Shown here: positions 1 to 5,917 of the stretch, in pieces
Position numbering within the stretch: position 1 is the first letter of the stretch
How the letters are laid out: every line of letters starts with the position of its first letter
Assembly (NCBI GenBank): GCA_913776795.1
Contig: CAJYRH010000106.1
Span: forward strand, 1-6,580
Reading direction: 5' to 3'
DNA: 6,580 nucleotides
DNA from: an uncultured Pseudorhodoferax sp.
Lineage (GTDB): Bacteria; Pseudomonadota; Gammaproteobacteria; Burkholderiales; Burkholderiaceae
Position numbers and translations under genes: made by a program
Notes under the pieces: generated by a model
Database searches by the model: none
What the model was told of the DNA's origin: nothing
What the model saw: the letters and a program-made list of their open reading frames with translations, nothing else

Positions 1-218
1 CACAGGGTGTCGGTCGCAAGCCCGCCGCAGGGTCTGCCGCAGGCGCTCGGGCGTTTGCTTTCCCCACCCCTGCGCGACGCGGTTGACCTGCGGGCTGTCG
101 GCTGTCCTCGTACCCAAGTCCAGCGCAGATGTGCGCTGGCGGCCCGGTCGAGCACAGGCGCCATGCGGCGCGGGGCCGGGTCGATGGCGAGCCCGCGCGC
201 GGCGCGGGTCCGCCGGCC
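1..218. other. No supported gene; sequence downstream of the SDR gene
   Basis: This GC-rich stretch lies after the SDR stop codon and runs to the window edge. Several frames are open on both strands, as expected at this base composition. A minus-strand frame has an ATG near 164 and stays open to the edge, but its translation is rich in Arg, Gly and Ser, lacks a recognisable motif, and has no clear ribosome binding site. I see no convincing terminator for the SDR gene. Confidence 0.4.
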
Positions 219-992
219 TCAGGCCCGCGTGAGCCGCAGTCCGCCGTCGAGCAGCAGCACCTCGCCTGTGGTCTTGGCCGCTCCGACGCCGAGCCACCAG
301 GCCGCCTGGGCGATGTCCTCGGGCTGGATGATGTCGGCCAGCGCGGCGCGCTGCTTGTAGCTTTCCACCGCCGCGGCATAGGCGGTCTCGCCCAGCCCGT
401 TCTTGAGCCAGGGCGAATCGACCAGGCCCGGCGCGATGGCGTTGACGCGGATCTTCGGGCCGAGCGCGCGTGCCAGGCCGATGGTCATCGCGTTGAGCGC
501 ACCCTTGGACGCCATGTAGGCGATGGAGGAGCCCGTGCCCATGAACGAGGCGATGGAAGAAACGTTGACGACAGCGGTCACGGGGTGTCGCTCCAGCAGC
601 GGCACGAACGCGCGCGTCATCTGGTAGGCCCCGATCACGTTGACGGCATAGATCTGCTGGAAGTCCTCGGCCTGCAGCCCGTCGAGGTTCTTGAGCGGCA
701 CGAACCGCGTCGTGCCAGCGTTGTTGACCAGGACGTCCGCCCGGCCCCAGCGCGCCTGCACCAGATCGGCCAGTCGCTTGCAGTCGGCATCGCTGGAGAC
801 GTCGGCCTTGACGACGAGCACGTCGGCGCCCAGGGTCCGGCATTGTTGCGCCACCGCCTCGGCGGGCGCCGGGTCGCGTGAGTAGTTGACGGCAACGTTC
901 CATCCCTGGGACGCGTAAAGCCGCGCCGTGGCTGCGCCGATGCCCGAAGAGGAGCCCGTGACGACGCAGACCTTGCGTGCCGATGCTTGCAT
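219..992 (-). CDS. Short-chain dehydrogenase/reductase (FabG-like SDR oxidoreductase)
   Basis: A 257-aa classical SDR, the usual length for this family of cytosolic NAD(P)H-dependent oxidoreductases acting on alcohols or ketones. The Rossmann cofactor motif TGSSSGIG is at residues 12-19 and NNAG at 90-93. The catalytic tetrad is complete: N118, S146, Y159 and K163 (the YxxxK motif). The family's PG motif follows at 188-189. Arg39 after the second beta strand hints at NADPH, by family analogy. The start is the ATG at 992, preceded by a purine-rich AGGAAAGG seven bases upstream; the open frame continues 65 codons further but that part shows no SDR sequence. The gene is on the same strand as the MFS gene, 361 bp downstream of it, so co-transcription is possible but not shown. 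The substrate cannot be inferred. A specific name such as fabG is not justified, because the acyl-carrier context is missing. Confidence 0.93.
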   Translation of the reverse strand: MQASARKVCVVTGSSSGIGAATARLYASQGWNVAVNYSRDPAPAEAVAQQCRTLGADVLVVKADVSSDADCKRLADLVQARWGRADVLVNNAGTTRFVPLKNLDGLQAEDFQQIYAVNVIGAYQMTRAFVPLLERHPVTAVVNVSSIASFMGTGSSIAYMASKGALNAMTIGLARALGPKIRVNAIAPGLVDSPWLKNGLGETAYAAAVESYKQRAALADIIQPEDIAQAAWWLGVGAAKTTGEVLLLDGGLRLTRA

Positions 993-1353
993 GTCGATGC
1001 CTTTCCTTTGTGGTGCTGGTGCGGTGGCCGCCGCAGTATCGGCCCGGTCGGTGCGCGAGCCTGTCGCGCCGGATGCAGCGCAGCGCTGCCGTGTTGCCGG
1101 GCTGCTGCCGGACACCGCGACGCGCCCCTTGTCGCGACTCCACTGCGCGCCAACTGCACGCAGGCCGGCACCGTGGACGACTGGCATCGCCGCACCGTGC
1201 CGGCGGTCCGGATGTCGGCCGGTCGCGTGGCGCCGGTCGGCACGGGCATCGGCCGGCTGGAGGCTGCGTCCCGACGCGCACGGGCGCGCTGGAGGATGCG
1301 TACCGACGCGCTCGACCGTCGCGGTCCAGGGCGGCCTGGGCCAGGACCGGGAC
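993..1353. other. 361-bp intergenic region between the MFS and SDR genes
   Basis: No credible gene is seen here. Open frames exist on both strands, but their translations are low-complexity Arg/Ala/Pro-rich text without family motifs. The MFS-proximal end holds a GC-rich hairpin, listed separately. The SDR promoter should lie in this interval on the minus strand, yet no good -35/-10 pair stands out. The gap is long for a tight operon, which argues that the SDR gene has its own promoter. Confidence 0.5.
1322..1349 (-). terminator. Possible hairpin after the MFS stop codon, without a T-tract
   Basis: The arms CGGTCC (1322-1327) and GGACCG (1344-1349) are perfectly complementary, and the interior contains a second short pairing (CCAGG at 1326-1330 with CCTGG at 1335-1339). 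It begins four bases beyond the MFS stop codon. There is no run of T on the minus strand after the hairpin, so it is not a canonical intrinsic terminator. It may protect the 3' end or be chance in GC-rich DNA. Confidence 0.3.
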
Positions 1354-2553
1354 TCAACGGCGCAGCCACCAGGCCAGGCCCGACGCGGTCGCCGCCAGCG
1401 CCATCACCGCCGCCCAGCCGGCGTGGGCCAGCAGCACGGCGCCCAGCGCCGAACCTGCGGCCATCCCGACGAACATGCCCGTCAGCAGCACCGCGTTGAG
1501 CCGGCTGCGTGCGGCCGGGTCGATGCCGTAGACGATGCTCTGGTGCGCCACCAGTGTGGCCTGCACGCCCATGTCGAAGGCCACGGCGCCGAGGGCCAGC
1601 AGCGCCAGCTGGGGTGCCACCGGCAGCGCGGAACCCAGCCCCATGGCGACGAAGCTCACGGCTGCAAGGCCCGCCCCCAGCCGCGCCACGCGGCCCGGGC
1701 CGCTGCGGTCGGCCAGCCGGCCGGCCAGCGGCGCGGCCAGCGCTCCGGCGGCACCCGCCAGGCCGAAGGCGCCCGCCACGCTGGCGCCGATGTGGAAAGG
1801 CGCGGCCTGCAGCATCACGGCCAGCGTGGACCAGAACGCGCTGAAGCCCACCGACAGCAGGGCCTGCGCGGCCGTGGCGCGGCGCAGCCCGGGGTGGTCT
1901 TGCCACAGCTGCGCCAGCGAGGCCAGGAGCGCGCGATAGCCCAGCTGCGTGGTGGCTGCGAAGCGCGGCAACAGCCGCCACGCGGCCAGCCCCACGGCTG
2001 CGACGCCAAGCGCGGCGCCCGCATAGACCACGCGCCAATGCCAGTGCTCGGCCACGAGGCCGCTGACCACGCGCGACAGCAGGATGCCCAGCAGCAGCCC
2101 CGTCATCACCGTGCCCACGGCCTTGCCGCGCTCGGCGGCCGGCGCCAGGGTGGCGGCGGCCGGCACGATGTCCTGCGCCAGCGTGGCGGACAGGCCGATC
2201 GCCAGGCTGGTGGCCAGCAGCAGGTGCAGTGAAGGTGCGGCCGCCGTGGCCCGCAGCCTGGCCGCCAGCACGGCGGCCTTGGCGAGGATGATGGCGCGCC
2301 GGTCGAAGCGGTCGCCCAGCGGCGCCAGCAACGCGATGCCGAGCGCATAGCCCAGCTGCGTGAGCGTGGGCACGGCGCCGGCCGCGCCGGCCGTGGCCTG
2401 CAGGTCGGCCGCCATGCGGCCCAGCATGGGCTGGCTGTAGTAGAGCGCTGCCACCGACATGCCGGCGCCTGTCGCCAGCAGGCCCAGGAGGCGTGTCGGA
2501 AGAGGGGCCGGCATGGCCGGTGCGGTGTCGGCTTTTATATTCATTGTTTGCAT
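1354..2553 (-). CDS. Major facilitator superfamily transporter (12 TM), DHA-like
   Basis: A 399-aa inner-membrane secondary transporter, typical MFS length. About twelve hydrophobic segments can be read, in two six-helix halves: roughly 21-45, 61-79, 87-104, 108-128, 146-166, 174-194, then 230-250, 258-279, 289-309, 311-333, 354-375 and 377-397. Helix 1 carries YYSQP (38-42), common in COG2814-type efflux carriers. MFS motif A is present as GDRFDRR at 80-86 between helices 2 and 3, with its echo GRLADRSG (278-285) in the second half. The chosen start is the ATG at 2553, preceded by GGGATGGA; another ATG lies three codons later, and the open frame extends to 2628 into the intergenic region. 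The gene is divergent from the LysR gene, which probably controls it. The likely role is export of a small molecule or drug. The substrate is unknown. Confidence 0.92.
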   Translation of the reverse strand: MQTMNIKADTAPAMPAPLPTRLLGLLATGAGMSVAALYYSQPMLGRMAADLQATAGAAGAVPTLTQLGYALGIALLAPLGDRFDRRAIILAKAAVLAARLRATAAAPSLHLLLATSLAIGLSATLAQDIVPAAATLAPAAERGKAVGTVMTGLLLGILLSRVVSGLVAEHWHWRVVYAGAALGVAAVGLAAWRLLPRFAATTQLGYRALLASLAQLWQDHPGLRRATAAQALLSVGFSAFWSTLAVMLQAAPFHIGASVAGAFGLAGAAGALAAPLAGRLADRSGPGRVARLGAGLAAVSFVAMGLGSALPVAPQLALLALGAVAFDMGVQATLVAHQSIVYGIDPAARSRLNAVLLTGMFVGMAAGSALGAVLLAHAGWAAVMALAATASGLAWWLRR

Positions 2554-2648
2554 GGTGCATCCATCCCAGAAGTCGATGCGCAAAGTGTCGGGGCGCGAGC
2601 CAACCGTTGGAAGTGCCACGGGCCGCACAATTGCTATACGCTCAGCGC
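2554..2648. promoter_or_regulatory. Divergent MFS/LysR intergenic region with inverted repeat
   Basis: This 95-bp gap must contain both promoters and, by LysR-family precedent, the regulator's operator. The inverted repeat CCAAC-C-GTTGG at 2600-2610 is the clearest dyad and a candidate binding half-site. On the plus strand, TGC-TATACG (2632-2640) resembles an extended -10 element only nine bases before the LysR start codon, which would give an almost leaderless transcript. A matching -35 at normal spacing is absent. No good minus-strand promoter was found by eye. Confidence 0.45.
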
Positions 2649-3599
2649 ATGAACGACACGACAGCCAGCCCAGCCGCAGGCGATCGCCTGCTGCTCATGG
2701 AAACCTTTGTCCGCATCGTCGAGGCCGGCAGCCTGTCCGCCGCAGCGGTGCAGCTGCAGGCCACGCAGCCCACCGTGAGCCGGCGGCTGCAGCTGCTCGA
2801 ACGCTCGGTGGGCGTGCGCCTGCTGCAGCGTTCCACCCACGTGATGCGGCTCACGGTGGACGGCGAGCGCTGCTTTGCACGCGCCAAGGAGCTGCTGGCC
2901 AGCTGGGCTGCATTCGAGGCCGATCTGCGCGGCGCCCAGCAGGAGCCCGAGGGCCTGCTGCGCGTGGCCATGCCGCATGCCTTCGGCCAGGACCGCTTCG
3001 TCGGGCCGCTGGCCGGTTTCCTGCGCGCGCACCCGCGCGTTTCGGTGGAGTGGCTGCTGCGCGACGACGTGCGCGACTTCATCGCGGCCGGCATCGACTG
3101 CGCCGTGCAGGTCGGCGAGCCGGCCGACCCGTCGGTGGTGGCGGTGCGGCTGTCGGAGGTGCCGCGCATCGTGGTCGGCGCGCCGCAGTTGCTCGGCGCT
3201 GCGGCGCCGCCACAGGACGCGCAGGACCTCGCCGCGCTGCCCTGGCTGGCGCTGCAGACCTTCTACCGCCACGAGATCGCGCTGCGCCACCGCGCCAGCG
3301 GCCGGCTGGCGCGTATCGCGCTGCAGCCGCGCGTGGCCACCGACAGCCTGTACGCGCTGCGCAGCGCCGCATTGCAAGGCCTGGGCGTGTGCGCGGGCTC
3401 GGCCTGGCTGCTGGAGGACGACATCGCCCAGGGCCGGCTGCTGCATCTGGCGCCGCAGTGGGAGGCCGCGCCGCTGCCCGTGTACATCGTCTACCCGCAG
3501 GCGCGCTACTACCCGTCGCGGCTGCTGCGCTTCGTGGCGGCGATGCGGGAGGCGGTGCCGGGGCTGACGGGGGCGCAGGAGGCCACCGGTCAGGCGTGA
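2649..3599 (+). CDS. LysR-family transcriptional regulator
   Basis: A 316-aa protein of normal LTTR length. The N-terminal winged helix-turn-helix covers about residues 17-76, with the family signature around [20 protein letters not shown] (28-47) followed by the [13 protein letters not shown] segment. A linker helix leads into the substrate-binding domain at about 102-300, and the YYPSRLLRF segment near the C-terminus is typical of the family. The start is the ATG at 2649, which gives the usual short leader before the HTH; no clear Shine-Dalgarno precedes it and the frame is open back to 2493. By family rule it binds DNA as a tetramer and responds to a small co-inducer. Its divergent neighbour, the MFS transporter, is the likely target, possibly with the SDR. 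The 3' end overlaps the end of intI by 10 bp on opposite strands. Confidence 0.93.
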   Translation: MNDTTASPAAGDRLLLMETFVRIVEAGSLSAAAVQLQATQPTVSRRLQLLERSVGVRLLQRSTHVMRLTVDGERCFARAKELLASWAAFEADLRGAQQEPEGLLRVAMPHAFGQDRFVGPLAGFLRAHPRVSVEWLLRDDVRDFIAAGIDCAVQVGEPADPSVVAVRLSEVPRIVVGAPQLLGAAAPPQDAQDLAALPWLALQTFYRHEIALRHRASGRLARIALQPRVATDSLYALRSAALQGLGVCAGSAWLLEDDIAQGRLLHLAPQWEAAPLPVYIVYPQARYYPSRLLRFVAAMREAVPGLTGAQEATGQA

Positions 3600-4639
3600 G
3601 CGCCGGGCAGCCGGTCGAGCGGGCTGCGCACGGCCATGCCGCCCATGCGCATCACATGGGTGTAAATCATCGTGGTGGCGACATCGGCATGGCCCAGCAA
3701 TTCCTGCACGGTGCGGATGTCACTGCCGCTCTGCAGCAGGTGCGTGGCGAAACAGTGGCGCAGCGTGTGCGGCGTGGCCGGCTTGGCGGTGCCGGCCTGC
3801 TGCACCGCGCGCTTGAAGGCGCGCTGGAAGGTTTCGTCGTACATGTGGTGGCGGCGCACCACGCCGCTGCGCGGGTCGGTGGACAGCTTGCCCTGCGGAA
3901 ACAGCCAAAACCAGGCCCAACTGGCGCCCGCGCGCGGATACTTGCGCTCCAGCGCGTGCGGCAGTTCGACGCCGGCGTGGCCGGCCGCCACATCGCCCTG
4001 CCACACCGCATGTGCCCGCGCCTTCTGGGCTCGCAGGTCTTCCACCAGGGACGCAGGCAGCATGACCACGCGGTCCTTGCCGCCCTTGCCCTCGCGCACG
4101 TAGATGGCCTGCTGCACATAGTCCACATCCTTGATGCGCAGGTGCAGCGCCTCGGAGATGCGCATGCCGGTGCCGTACAACAGACGCGCCAGCAATCGGT
4201 GCTCGCCGCCCATCCGGCCGAGGATGGCAAGCACCTCGTCGACGGACAGCACCACAGGCAGGCGGCGTTTGGGCACGGGCCGCCCGATCTCTGCCATCCA
4301 GGGCAACTGGAGCTGCAGCACCTTGCCGTACAGGAACAGCAGGGCAGACAGGGCTTGCCGGTGCGTGGACGGCGCAACTTGGCGGTCCACGGCCAGGTAG
4401 GTGAGAAAGGCCACGACTTCCACCTTGCCCATCTCGGCAGGGTGGCGCAGCCCGTGGAAGCGGATGAAGGTGCGGCACCAATGCACGTAGACCTGTTCGG
4501 TGCGCAGGCTGTAGTGCATGAGCCGGATGCGCTCGCGCAACTGGTCGAGCAATCGGACGGCGCGCAGGGGCGGCAGCGGAGCCGCCGCTGCGCGTGAGCG
4601 TGAGCGAGGGGCAGCGAATGGAATGACGTTGGGCTGCAT
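3590..4639 (-). CDS. intI: Integron integrase (IntI family tyrosine recombinase)
   Basis: A 349-aa site-specific recombinase that inserts and excises gene cassettes by attI x attC and attC x attC recombination, acting on folded single-stranded attC. The N-terminal SAM-like core-binding domain is about 25-115 and the catalytic domain about 125-345. Catalytic residues are all present: R160, K185, H291, R294, H317 and Y326. Each sits exactly 14 positions after its IntI1 counterpart (R146, K171, H277, R280, H303, Y312, from memory), so the catalytic domain aligns without a gap and only the N-terminus is longer. The IntI-specific insert is clear at about 233-270 ([16 protein letters not shown], then STDPRSG and RRHHMYDE). 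I place the start at the ATG at 4639 because GGAGG lies five bases upstream; an upstream GTG at 4684 has no such site. The gene is divergent from the cassettes, the standard layout. It is not a class 1, 2 or 3 clinical integrase that I can name. Confidence 0.96.
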   Translation of the reverse strand: MQPNVIPFAAPRSRSRAAAAPLPPLRAVRLLDQLRERIRLMHYSLRTEQVYVHWCRTFIRFHGLRHPAEMGKVEVVAFLTYLAVDRQVAPSTHRQALSALLFLYGKVLQLQLPWMAEIGRPVPKRRLPVVLSVDEVLAILGRMGGEHRLLARLLYGTGMRISEALHLRIKDVDYVQQAIYVREGKGGKDRVVMLPASLVEDLRAQKARAHAVWQGDVAAGHAGVELPHALERKYPRAGASWAWFWLFPQGKLSTDPRSGVVRRHHMYDETFQRAFKRAVQQAGTAKPATPHTLRHCFATHLLQSGSDIRTVQELLGHADVATTMIYTHVMRMGGMAVRSPLDRLPGAHA

Positions 4640-4644
4640 GCGGG

Positions 4645-4649
4645 CCTCC
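4645..4649 (-). promoter_or_regulatory. Ribosome binding site deciding the intI start
   Basis: On the minus strand GGAGG sits five bases before the ATG at 4639. The alternative upstream GTG at 4684 has no Shine-Dalgarno and would lie only about 14 bases from the predicted transcription start, so the ATG is favoured. Confidence 0.75.
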
Positions 4650-4704
4650 GTGGCAAGATGCCGCGCCGCTGACGAATATGTCACAGCCGCGCTAAATGGC
4701 GGCC

Positions 4705-4733
4705 AATTTAATACTGTTCAAAATCTCAGTCAA
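4705..4733 (-). promoter_or_regulatory. Predicted intI promoter (PintI)
   Basis: Read on the minus strand, a -35 TTGACT (4728-4733) is followed after exactly 17 bases by a -10 TAAATT (4705-4710). They match the sigma-70 consensus at 5 of 6 and 4 of 6 positions. Transcription should start near 4698, giving a leader of about 58 bases to the ATG at 4639. The LexA operator fills the spacer, so bound repressor would block RNA polymerase. Confidence 0.75.
4712..4731. promoter_or_regulatory. LexA (SOS) box overlapping PintI
   Basis: The core at 4714-4729 reads CTGT-N8-TCAG, one base from the LexA consensus CTGT-N8-ACAG, with an AT-leaning interior. The outer bases extend the match to TACTG on the left and CAGT on the right. 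It lies between and over the -35 and -10 of the intI promoter. LexA control of integron integrases is established for class 1 and Vibrio integrons, so this site predicts that intI is induced by DNA damage and by single-stranded DNA uptake. Binding itself is inferred. Confidence 0.8.
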
Positions 4734-4805
4734 TTGGATGAAAGATGAGCGAAATCAGAGGGTTGCCTGCGCAGATTTCAGCCATGATAGGTCGCGTGTG
4801 GCGTG

Positions 4806-4842
4806 ATGTAGCGCTTACATTTCGGTCCATAACACGTTGAGC
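4806..4842 (+). other. attI: attI recombination site (insertion point between 4836 and 4837)
   Basis: The core GTTGAGC at 4836-4842 fits GTTRRRY, with cleavage after the G. It is the exact reverse complement of the R'' box (GCTCAAC, 5197-5203) of the first attC, as expected if cassette 1 contributed TTGAGC. Thus attI proper ends at 4836. Its left limit is uncertain. A near-perfect palindrome, ATGT-AGCGCT-T-ACAT at 4806-4820, lies 16 bases before the crossover and may be an accessory integrase-binding site. Confidence 0.75.
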
Positions 4843-5247
4843 CTTGGGTGGTTGATATGCCGACAATAGTTTTAAGAGATGAGCACGGTACGGATGTTGG
4901 CTTCCTGCTTATTGCAGGAGACGCCTTTGCCGACGAGGCTGCGCAGAAACGAGATGTCGTTTTCATGAGGCTTCCCCACCTCCCGTCAGGCGGACCATTG
5001 GCTGATTTCTTGGGTGCGCACAAGCACATTGAGTTCTCGGCATTGATCCGTAGGTCGCGAATGGGCGCATCCTTTGCGTTTCAGGTCGCACCGACTACTG
5101 AGTTCAAGGTTGAGTTGGACGATGCAGATTCAGGCAGTTGGTCTGTCAGTTCTGTGGGGGCAGGCCTATGCCAACTGCTTCCCAATTGAATGCAAGGCTC
5201 AACAGCTCGCTCCAGCGGACGGCTTCGCCGCCCGCTGAGCTAATTCG
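4837..5247 (+). mobile_element. Gene cassette 1 (411 bp)
   Basis: It runs from TTGAGC at attI to the G of the R' box of attC1. It holds one gene that starts 20 bases in and stops 7 bases before attC1, the compact layout typical of cassettes. Being next to attI, it is by the usual polarity of insertion the most recently acquired and the most strongly expressed if a Pc promoter exists. Confidence 0.9.
4857..5189 (+). CDS. Cassette 1 hypothetical protein, 110 aa
   Basis: I do not recognise this family. The frame gives a 110-aa, probably cytosolic protein with no signal peptide or membrane segment and a single cysteine (C105). Residues 1-20 read like a beta strand, turn and strand (IVLRDEHGTDVGFLLI). 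Residues 21-34 are polar and charged, a Pro/Gly stretch lies at 40-47, and a basic patch RRSR is at 65-68. Alternating strands (FAFQV, FKVELDDADSG) follow, so a small alpha/beta fold is plausible. The start is placed at the ATG at 4857, preceded by GGTGG; an upstream in-frame GTG at 4848 is possible. The whole gene fits inside cassette 1 and ends just before attC1, which supports its being real. Codon use is much less GC-biased than the chromosomal genes to the left, consistent with acquisition from another genome. Confidence 0.8.
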   Translation: MPTIVLRDEHGTDVGFLLIAGDAFADEAAQKRDVVFMRLPHLPSGGPLADFLGAHKHIEFSALIRRSRMGASFAFQVAPTTEFKVELDDADSGSWSVSSVGAGLCQLLPN

Positions 5248-5253
5248 TTGAAC
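5197..5253 (+). repeat. attC: attC1 recombination site (57 bp)
   Basis: R'' GCTCAAC (5197-5203) and R' GTTGAAC (5247-5253) enclose a hairpin at 5209-5240. Its stem pairs GCTC with GAGC, bulges one C (5212 or 5213), pairs AGCGG with CCGCT, has one A-C mismatch, then pairs CGGC with GCCG around a TTC loop. The unpaired spacers are 5 and 6 nt. The bulged C gives an extrahelical G on the bottom strand, the feature that directs strand choice by IntI. Confidence 0.95.
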
Positions 5254-5605
5254 CTGATGGGCACGTTGCGCTACTTCATCGCCGTCATGCCGATTGCCAT
5301 TTCGTTTGGCGGCTGGAAGCTCAGTGTGGCTGTCGCTGACTACTTGGGTTGTGGTGCAGTGCCGGACAAGCATATGAATACTTGCTTTGTTGGTACCGTT
5401 GACATCGGCCCAGCGCTCGATGCAGTCTCATGGTGGGGCATGCTGCTATGGATGCCTTGCCTTCTCATCTCTGGCTTGGCAGTCGGAAGAATTCTTGCCA
5501 AGTCATTTCAATGGCCCTAGGGGAATCGTGATCGCCACACATCATGAAGATCAGGTCCAACACTTCGCTCCAGCGGACGGCTTCGCCGCCCGCTGAGCTT
5601 GGGCG
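5248..5605 (+). mobile_element. Gene cassette 2 (358 bp)
   Basis: It runs from TTGAAC at the attC1 crossover to the G of the attC2 R' box. Its own R'' box (GTCCAAC) would predict a start of GTTGGAC, so there is one mismatch to the observed GTTGAAC. The gene begins 9 bases inside the cassette and ends 34 bases before attC2. Confidence 0.9.
5257..5520 (+). CDS. Cassette 2 small membrane protein with two TM helices, 87 aa
   Basis: No family is recognised. The protein has two strongly hydrophobic segments, about residues 5-31 and 58-80, joined by a polar loop of about 26 residues that carries a cysteine pair (C32, C43). A hairpin topology in the inner membrane is likely, and the loop cysteines could form a disulfide if the loop is periplasmic. 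The segment at 59-70 is rich in Trp and Met. The start is placed at the ATG at 5257; an in-frame TTG at 5248 coincides with the first base of the cassette, that is with the recombination core itself. Neither start has a Shine-Dalgarno within the cassette, so translation may depend on upstream coupling or on the attC1 region. Two-helix proteins of this size include immunity and small stress proteins, but nothing here allows a choice. Confidence 0.72.
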   Translation: MGTLRYFIAVMPIAISFGGWKLSVAVADYLGCGAVPDKHMNTCFVGTVDIGPALDAVSWWGMLLWMPCLLISGLAVGRILAKSFQWP

Positions 5606-5611
5606 TTGGGC
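5555..5611 (+). repeat. attC: attC2 recombination site (57 bp)
   Basis: R'' GTCCAAC (5555-5561) and R' GTTGGGC (5605-5611) flank a hairpin identical in all 32 bases to that of attC1. Only the spacers and the R boxes differ. It marks the end of cassette 2; the crossover is between 5605 and 5606. Confidence 0.95.
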
Positions 5612-5917
5612 AGCACGCGCACGCAGGTCAGCTGGAATGGTCAAGTTGCAGAACCGTCGCGCTGAAAACACCGCCGCTGCCTTTGCGTGTTGCGGGGCGG
5701 CAGTTGGAGGTTGAGTTTCAATGGCAATTGATTTGACGTGCGGAGCCGTCGCGGAAGATATTGGAGCAGCTGGTATTGCCAGTGGTCTTCAGCCGCGAAC
5801 TTCGTATGGTGATCAGCGCCGCGTGTCTAAAACCGGGCAAGCGTTGCGCGGGAAAAGCGTCTTGCTGCCCAACCCTGCGCTCCAGCGGACGGCTACGCCG
5901 CCCGCTGAGCTTGAACG
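5606..5917 (+). mobile_element. Gene cassette 3 (312 bp), coding content doubtful
   Basis: It runs from TTGGGC to the G of the attC3 R' box. Its first bases complement its own R'' box (GCCCAAC) exactly, so the cassette ends are intact. The first 115 bases hold no convincing gene: a 25-codon frame starts with an ATG at 5637, and another frame stays open from attC2 to a stop at 5734 without a clear start. It may be a gene-poor or decayed cassette. Confidence 0.88.

Noticed and set aside
7..360. Plus-strand frame at the left edge
   Set aside because: Its second half is antisense to the SDR C-terminus and its composition is that of GC-rich noise.
928..2232. 434-codon plus-strand frame
   Set aside because: It is antisense to the MFS and SDR genes, low in complexity and Gln/Arg/Gly-rich, with no recognisable domain.
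635..2560. 641-codon open frame on the minus strand over the MFS and SDR genes
   Set aside because: It is a frame-shifted shadow of the MFS and SDR genes; long open frames are expected in DNA of this GC content.
2459..4597. 712-codon open frame on the plus strand across the LysR and intI genes
   Set aside because: It is a different frame from LysR and antisense to intI. Its translation is Arg/Ala/Gly-rich without any family motif, while the genes it overlaps have complete catalytic or HTH motifs.
3590..4639. Clinical class 1 integron
   Set aside because: The integrase resembles IntI1 but has a longer N-terminus and a different sequence, the first cassettes are not resistance genes, and the attC sites are uniform.
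4637..4684. GTG at 4684 as the intI start
   Set aside because: It has no ribosome binding site and lies very near the predicted transcription start, whereas the ATG at 4639 has GGAGG at ideal spacing.
5146..5671. Two minus-strand frames (5146-5373 and 5465-5671) sharing the peptide SSAGGEAVRWSE
   Set aside because: The shared peptide is simply the reverse-strand translation of the attC hairpin. The frames are antisense to cassette genes and span cassette junctions.
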